From Bryum argenteum (Eukaryota > Streptophyta > Bryopsida > Bryales > Bryaceae), in assembly GCA_037043015.1 (NCBI GenBank), contig CM073327.1, positions 18,458,727 through 18,522,726 on the forward strand: a stretch of 64,000 nt of DNA, given 5' to 3'. A program made the translations under genes and the position numbers. Shown here one piece after another: positions 57,623-64,000 of this stretch. The number at the start of each line of letters is the position of its first letter. The stretch's first letter is position 1. The notes below the pieces were generated by a model, which did not search any database, had not been told where the DNA came from, and saw only the letters and a program-made list of their open reading frames with translations.

Positions 57623-58975
57623 CACTCCGGAATAGGTGGAAGAGCCAAAGGACTCAGTAAATCCTACGGTTTTCCATCGACCCCCGGATGGGACAGAAGA
57701 GCAGATTCCCTCAGTAAATGGAAGGGTACCCGCAGGAGGAATGCCCCGCCGCCAGACACCTCGAGCCGTCACACGCCGCCGGAGAAAGATAGCATTTAGA
57801 GTTAGTTAGGTTAGAGTTAGCTAGAAATAGCAGATGCTTTTCTGCCACTCACCCGGGGAATCTCAGATTCCGGGAATTTCGGATCTGATAGGGTTTCCGG
57901 GAAATCCGGGGCCCCCTGTACTTATCGAAGGCTCTGCGGAGCACTTCGGGTCTTTCCTGTAATCCACATCTGTGAGTAAAGGTTGAAACTTGCATCTGAA
58001 AACTTGTGTCCTTGCTGTGTGTGTGTGAGTGATTTTGGGGTGTCGTGTGCAAGTAAGGACTGGATCCGGTTGTAGGTACAGGGAATCCCTTGTTGGTTCG
58101 GTAGTTATAACTCTAAATACTCGGAGAGGGGTTGCTAGAGTGACGCAATCAGTAAGAGGTCCGAGTGGGAGAGTCCTAACGTTCTGGAGGCGTTCAGTTG
58201 ATTAAAAGGGAGTGTCGCACCAACCGGTTTGGACAGAGGAGTCAGGCTGGTGAGTGAAGCCACCCTGTGTACCAACCTCCCGGATGGGATATTCGGTTGA
58301 GGGAAGTCCTCATTCGGGGTCGCGTGCAAACCCGGATACTAACTAACCACCAGTATTCGTCGGTAGAAATCTCGCGGACTGAGTAGTGGGATGCTGCTCA
58401 CTGCAAACCGGATCACAAGTAGTGTTGACCAGGGAGAGGGAGACAACCGGATAGCTGCTGGTGTGACCTACTGTTCGGGAAAGAGAACTGGGCAGTAGCA
58501 GCAGTTGTAAGGGAGGAACTCCGAGGAGAGAGAGAAAGAGAGAGGCACGAATAGGTGAAATTCCAGTCACCCTAATCAATTGGAAGAGAGTGACCCTTCA
58601 GCACTCTTTTAAACAGATAGGAAGGACCCCTCCGAGGATTTACGGAGGTGAAACTAAATCACCATTTACTAACAAGTCCTATCCGGTCAGTAGAATAAAC
58701 CCCCTCGAAAGAGGGAGACCAAATCAGCAGTTGATTGGTTACCCTGGGGTTGTGGGCTAAGAGTACCAACCGGATCTACCTGCACGAGTAACCGGATCGG
58801 TAAACCGGGTTGTAATAGGTCGTTGTAGCGTAGAATCGGTAACCCAACCGGATCATACATTGTCTTCACATTTCACAGAATCTCCGTGGAACGTTACCCG
58901 GAAGGTGGACCATTTTGCTAGGTTTTAGAGGTAAATTGGGTCATTTTTGGTCTCATGGGTTCGGTAACTCACGAC
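57623..58975 (+). repeat. Family-B LTR copy 1, right part
   Basis: It resumes after the AAAGG duplication, finishes the LTR ORF (WKSQRTQ, stop TAA 57658-57660), and continues 1.3 kb parallel to 27136-28453. It ends at CACGAC, one base short of the CACGACA end of copy 2, and passes directly into pol sequence without a primer site. Confidence 0.8.
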
Positions 58976-59599
58976 TCAACGCGGCAGAAGCAGTGTATCA
59001 ACCAGCGGAGGGACAGGGCACTGGGAGAAGCAAGTGTGGAGCTGACAGCAAAATGGGTGCGGCAGCAAATCTCGGACGGCCTTCTTCCAACAGTCGGGTT
59101 AAGCATTGGCAAGGTAGGACGGAAATGGTCCGACCTACTTCCCGATCCAGAGGAAGCAGCAGTGGATAAGGTGAAGTCCATTGTAAACCCAAATGACTAT
59201 GAGAAGACGGAGGTGATAGAAGGGAAGTTCTTCTTTTTGGGCAAGTCAATGGCAGAAGAGGAGAGAGCCGCATACATAAAGACCTTGAAGGAATACCAGG
59301 ACGTGTTTGCCTGGGCACCATCTGACCTCAGGGGTATTCCGGCCTGGTTGGGGGAGCACAGAATAGATCTCGAGGACGGAGCCACTCCGGTGAGGCAGAG
59401 GCAGTACCGGCTGAATCCAAAATACTCACTCATGATGAAGGACGAGATCGACAAACTCCTCGAGGCCGGATTCATTTATCCGGTTGACAACTCGGAGTGG
59501 GGGACGTTTGCCTTCAATCGCATGCCCTTTGGGCTATGCAATGCACCAGGGACATTTCAGCGCCTCCTGATGGACATCTTCAGAGATTTCCTTCGAACA
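58976..59599 (+). pseudogene. Family-B pol fragment: partial reverse transcriptase
   Basis: The frame running from the LTR junction encodes a linker and the start of a Ty3/gypsy reverse transcriptase: QDVFAWAPSDLRGIP, RQRQYRLNP, EIDKLLEAGFIYPVDNSEWG. It then jumps to [18 protein letters not shown] and ends soon after. The normal 60-70 residues between SEWG and FAFNRMPFG are missing without breaking the frame. The fragment stops before the YxDD motif at about 59599. Its style (DVFAW, PVxxSEW) is that of Athila/Tat-like elements, consistent with the tRNA-Asp primer. Gag, protease, the rest of pol and the 3' LTR are absent. Confidence 0.75.
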
Positions 59600-60060
59600 C
59601 GTAATTCGTTATAATGGGAATATCCAAACTCTCAAAAACCAATCGACCTAAATTCCAACATATATATCGAGCTAAACGTGCATGTTTTAGAGCAAAACGC
59701 GCGTGATGTAGAGCTAAACGCGCATGTAGTAGAGCTAAACTGAATACAAAAGATGATGAAAATAGCAAGAGAAAATGCAGCCTGACAGCAGTTTGCTAAA
59801 AGAGCACAATAAAACGATAAAGTCAATTAAACTGGGAATCGACGACCAAGTCCGGAAATGTACAAACACTTCCATTGTTAACTTTAAGGCATAAAAACCG
59901 TCCCAATACTTAACTACGAATGGTAGGACTTCTAGAACGACCATTTCAAAGATGAATGTATTGACAAAAAGTCACACGATAAATTGACAGCTCAAATTGC
60001 ACTGAGGTCATTTAGCTCGACTAGAGCTAAATGGGCATGCCCAAATAGAGGGATGTCAGG
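59600..60060. repeat. 3' flank of the DUF7869-like gene with half-site repeats
   Basis: Positions 59668-59738 hold four imperfect units of the type TAGAGCTAAACGCGCATG. At 60009-60033 there is one copy of the palindrome CATTTAGCTCGA/TCGAGCTAAATG with one mismatch. Both contain the AGCTAAA word that dominates the array on the other side of the gene. No ORF is supported. Confidence 0.7.
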
Positions 60061-63000
60061 CTACTCCTCTCCAACGTCGAACCGCTCAATACTTTGTTTG
60101 ATGATGTCGATTTGACGCTCCGATAAAGAAATAATAGGACGCCGAGAGCCCAGTTTTGCACTTGATTTCCATGACGTAAAAATTGCATCAGCATGAAGCC
60201 ATTCCGGAATGTGAGTGTCTTCAACTTTCCATTTGAATGTCTTCTTCGTATCCCAACCAGCATAGGTTTCCTGAACAACACTATTTCTCGATGCAGGTTG
60301 AAAATATTGCATTTGAATACAGCCTGGATAGTTGTGATCAACATCGAAATCAGTCAGGGCCCTAGCAATCCAGAAAGGACGAGCATCCCCATCAGCTGGC
60401 CGTAGAGCTACAAAGTATCCAGCAAAAACATCTCGACCAACCCGAAAGGACTCCCTTGGTCTATCACACAACCGTCCGATAAAGTGCGGATCACGCCCAT
60501 ATTCTTCTCGCAGTTCGCCAGTATTTAAGAATTCTCGTGTCGCAGGTACTCGAGTTAAAGGCCAACAACCGTTCTTCAAAAATGAGGACACTTCTATAGG
60601 CTCAACCAACGCCCGACACACACTCCAATAGCGAATAACAAATTCATGACGCCGACCAAATTCTCCCGATATGTCCTCCGTACTTGAAGTCTCCCACATC
60701 TTAATAAACCCTCCAATGCCTTTTACAATGTCATCACGGTTCTTCATGGGAATGGGCGCCAAAGGTTTCATGTCACCTGTAGGTAACATTGGTTTCCCCG
60801 TACTTCGGTCCTCTTTCCACAATTTTATACCTCCATCAGTAGAAGGTAACCACTCCTTGTCTGTGCATAACATCTTATACTGCATCATGGGCCATCCATT
60901 GTCATGCTTGTAAAACTTGAACTGCTGACCCTCCGAATGCCCAACTAAAATTTCATCTCTGGAACCAATGTAGTCTTTGATATAACCCTTAAAGTCAGGT
61001 ATTTCCTCTATCAAATGAGGAATGACGGGCAAAGCCTCCGCGTCCATAAATGACTTCATCAACTGAGGAAGTGTGAGAAAGTCGTTCTCTTTGAGAGTCA
61101 TGCTCCAACGTCCAAAGAGGGCGTCAATGTCTTCGTGGGTATGTCCAACTAACAAGAAATTAACGTATACTTCACGGAACACACCCATGTGTACCAGAAG
61201 AGACCAAAAGCAAAACATAAATCTATTCTTGTTATCAAAAGCTGCGTTGTCGAGTTGCACATGCAGGACAGGAGGTAGAGGCTCCGCCACCCCACAAACT
61301 TCACTTTCAGGTAGAAGAGAGTTTAAACACCCTTCTTTTCCGAACAGTACAGCTTCAAATAAAGGCAGCGACCCCGAATTTGCGAATAATGACTTCGAAT
61401 ACGAGATCGGAACACCTTCTAGATCTCGTAAAAGCTTTAATATTGATCCAACAGTGTGATTGCAATCACTTGGATAAATATCGAGCCTATAATGAGCATA
61501 TCGGACATCGCTATGCCCGTGAGCAATCATGCCAGTCACAGCAATTGGAAGCTTCATTAATGCATCATTTGCCTTCGTTTTATGTGAAAATACAGGGCAG
61601 GCAGTCTTCGCATGATCCATTTTGTCATGTATTATACAGAGGACATCTCTCGGCCGCTGAATAGAAAGAGAACGACTTGAATAATAATACTCACGATGTT
61701 TTCTTGATGATGCAAATGCTCCTCTAGCTTCTTGATCCACATATTCTCTTCACATGAATCAGGTACCATAGACTTGATCATTGTCTCCATCCTGTCACAA
61801 GTTGAGCAACGAGCAAAGTTGTCCCCAGGCGCCTTCTTTGAATACTCAGAAAATTTTGACCTCCTAATCCTGCTCAGTGTGCTCTGAGAAATAGACTTCA
61901 AGCCCAACCTCTCATTGATGTCATTGATGCCTGGTATGGCATCCTTCCATCTAAAGGACGATGGCAAGGACCGCGAGACAACCTTCTCACCAGATGTCAA
62001 CATCTTCGACCGGTGGGGCATATGATCAGCAGCATTGTCAATGAATGTCTTGAGAGTAGCAACAGCTTGCTTCACGTGCAATCGAGGTTTCTTCTGACCA
62101 ACATTCCCATGGTGCCGAGCACGTAGTCCAGCTGCAGCTTCTGCCTTCCGCCTGTAAAATGTGGAAATCGGAACTCCACTAATATGTTGCCATGCACGCG
62201 CGCAAACATCAATGCCTTGATGGTAACCATCATCTTGCCGTCCGGTGCCTGATGAAAACGATTATGAACATCGATCTTGAAATGTGATTTAAATTTAAAA
62301 CCCGACGCCTCGTACATCTGCTTTCGGAGAGCCATAATTTTCTCACGAGGGAAAGGTTGGCAACAGTTCTTGCTGCAGCAAATCTTGCTTGCAACCAAGT
62401 TGACTGAATCTAACGTCAAGAGTTCCTCCTCCCTCTTGGTCCTCACAACCCGTTGGTTCCGTTCTCCCAAATCATACGGTCGCACCCCCTTCTTCTTTGG
62501 ATGATCGCGGGCATAAACAGCGACGTTAAACTGATCAACTCGTAAATGATCAAGTAGTGACCAACCCTCATGCATAGCATGGCTGAGCTTCCAGTTCCTA
62601 GTTCCATAAATGGTCTCAGCAGGTATGAACTCGAAATTCAAACACTTCACGATCTGCACAACTACTTGATCTTCACATAAGGGCTCGTCATTATTCTCAA
62701 GCATTCTTTCAGCGTCCAGAGTCTGACAAATGCCTTCACCCACAACGTCGCCACCATCGTTGAGAAGTGTCACAAATTTCGTAACCCATTTACTTCTGGG
62801 TAGTCCGGGGCAATCTTTTAAATGGTCCGGAAGAACAAGCTCAAGAGGACCATCCAAGTCCTACAAGACCACAAACATAGACGAATTAGTACGAATGGAT
62901 AAACTCAGAACAAGGATGTATTATGCAAAATAAGTAAGTCCAGTACCTCCGAAAAAAGACGCCGCAAATCATCCTCGCCATCGGACTCACTCAATTCCAT
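60061..63000 (-). pseudogene. DUF7869-like protein gene, spliced
   Basis: Exon 1 (63000-62947) starts MELSESDGEDDLRRLF, and exon 2 begins at 62860 after a GT-AG intron. The region 62860-62150 has SKICCSKNCCQPF followed by REKIMALRKQMYEASG. Next, RHHGN..QKKPRL (about 62110) and SRSLPSSFRWKDAI precede a CSTCD motif. The C-terminal part has LHVQLDNAAFDNKNRF, VNFLLVGHTHEDIDALFGR and PEWLHADAIF, ending at TAG 60061. The order resembles proteins annotated with DUF7869 in many animals and algae, whose biochemistry is unknown. The LDN...NKN...HTHEDID acid/His pattern looks like a metal-dependent active site. Two joins are uncertain: one near 62140 (probable intron ending TTTTACAG) and one near 61640-61680 (a 38-base intron or a frameshift). 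If those are introns, the gene may be intact. Confidence 0.6.
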
Positions 63001-63101
63001 GATAACCTGAATGCCAGCAATAAATAAACAATCATGAGAAACCACTGGTAGCTAAATCTATGTGCAGTCAGAAATGCTTACTACCATTATGAATATATGA
63101 C
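63001..63101. promoter_or_regulatory. Presumed upstream region of the DUF7869-like gene
   Basis: About 100 bases between the start codon and the first palindrome. AT-rich, with no unambiguous TATA box. Its position between gene start and array suggests that the array is the gene's upstream region. Confidence 0.35.
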
Positions 63102-63804
63102 CATTAAGCTAGACTCGAGCTGAATGGACTTCAAGATCAGAAGTCACCACTCAGTCACGATGCAAGTGTATACTGTCGACCGTTTAGCTCGAATCGAGCT
63201 AAATGGTCATCACGCGTTAACGCCTTCGAGGTAAGCGTGATGAACAGTTTTCTGAATGAACATTTAGCTCGACTCGAGCTAAATGGTCTTCGAGATAATT
63301 GTTCACCATTCACCGCGAAGCAGTCAAACCAGGATGACCATTTAGCACGGCTCGAGCTAAATGTTCTTGACGATCTAAATACATTTTGTTTACCCCGAAG
63401 CATGTCGAAGAGGAAGACCATTTAGCTCGAGTCGAGCTAAATAGTCATCCAGATCAACCAGCGGTAGCGTGATGAACGATTATCTAAATGACTATTTAGC
63501 TCGACTCGAGCTAAATGGTCTTCAAGATAATCGCTCAACGCCACCACGACGATTAAAACCGGATGACCATTTAGCTCGAGTCGAGCTAAATGGGCATACC
63601 ACTCGATGTAGGTTAAGCCCATTTAGCTCGAGTCGAGCTAAATGGGCTTGCACTGAAGTTAAGCGTACGCCCATTTAGCTCGACTCGAGCTAAATGGGCT
63701 TGAATCGCTACGATACAATGCAAGCCCATTTAGCTCGACTCGAGCTAAATGGGCGATCGCCCTCATGTGAGATCAAGCCCATTTAGCTCGACTCGAGCTA
63801 AATG
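63102..63804. repeat. Array of eleven 25-bp palindromes
   Basis: The unit is CATTTAGCTCGA, a central C or G, then TCGAGCTAAATG. Copies are centred near 63114 (degenerate), 63194, 63273, 63351, 63431, 63505, 63580, 63632, 63684, 63739 and 63792. Steps are about 80, 79, 78, 80, 74, 75, 52, 52, 55 and 53. Several of the distal units extend to longer palindromes, with AAGCCC/GGGCTT arms in the unit at 63615-63649. The spacers are not repeats of each other. Possible roles are transposase/regulator binding sites or transposon subterminal repeats. Confidence 0.9.
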
Positions 63805-64000
63805 GTCTTCGAGTGAGTCCTTCATTACAGGACTTGAGAGCATATCATGCATATGTTATATGAAATCGCCTCGATATTCGTGCGACAAAAAATACTATAA
63901 ATCGTTCTTGGGAACTGTGCAGAAGTAAAACAGTATCTTTGCCTCGATTTCCGTGCACAACTAAACCGACGATATCCACATTGTTATCAGGAATGCACCA
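63805..64000. other. No feature recognised at window end
   Basis: A short dyad of CATATG-type words is present around 63841-63862. No ORF or repeat related to the array continues to the end. Confidence 0.5.

Noticed and set aside
61640-61680. 38-base intron in the DUF7869-like gene taken as certain
   Set aside because: The GT-AG join restores frame perfectly, but 38 bases is shorter than normal plant introns. A frameshift is equally possible, so it is reported as uncertain.
63102-63804. CRISPR-like array (regularly spaced 25-bp repeats)
   Set aside because: The units are fully palindromic, the spacing changes from about 79 to 53, the context is eukaryotic with introns, and no cas gene is present.

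Overview
This is eukaryotic, transposon-dense DNA with spliced genes. The organism is probably a streptophyte (land plant or charophyte alga). I infer this from chromodomain-bearing Ty3/gypsy elements primed by tRNA-Met, another LTR element primed by tRNA-Asp, MULE, mariner and piggyBac-type genes, and recurrent CAG-to-TAG nonsense changes that would fit CHG-methylated DNA. I cannot name the species from sequence alone. I saw no bacterial-style operon, tRNA or rRNA gene.

Layout. 1-2.8 kb: a decayed coiled-coil/acidic ORF followed by a polypurine tract and a probable LTR. 2.8-4.2 kb: AT-rich DNA ending in the C-terminus of a piggyBac-like transposase. 4,195-59,599: one copy of an LTR element (family B), split by a 46.7-kb insertion (5,080-51,829) and by a 3.45-kb solo LTR (family C, 54,166-57,617). 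59.6-64 kb: a spliced gene with a DUF7869-like domain, bracketed by AGCTAAA-type repeats that include a regular array of 25-bp palindromes.

The 46.7-kb insertion is the centrepiece. It has about 30-bp terminal inverted repeats and a 9-10 bp target duplication, and near its right end it carries a broken Mutator-like (MULE) transposase gene. Its other genes are an ADD-type zinc-finger ORF, a ten-exon gene joining a ParB-like domain to a DNA N4/N6-methyltransferase-like C-terminus, and one or two acidic nuclear-looking genes. Without later insertions the element would be about 15.5 kb. It was then hit by a mariner (8,249-10,161), a second family-B copy (15,778-29,094, itself holding chromovirus A1 at 18,109-26,170), chromovirus A2 (29,996-37,882, reversed) and chromovirus A3 (39,744-47,798, inside the transposase gene).

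Families B and C share an unusual design. Their very long LTRs (about 4.6 and 3.45 kb) each contain a long ORF, and the two proteins are distantly related to each other. In family B the LTR assignment rests on TG...CA ends with 5-bp inverted repeats, a tRNA-Asp primer-binding site 12 bases downstream, and near-equal length in two independent copies. In family C it rests on a TSD-flanked solo LTR.

Nearly every coding region here is broken by stops or frameshifts. Many indels lie in short homopolymers, so some may be sequencing error rather than decay.
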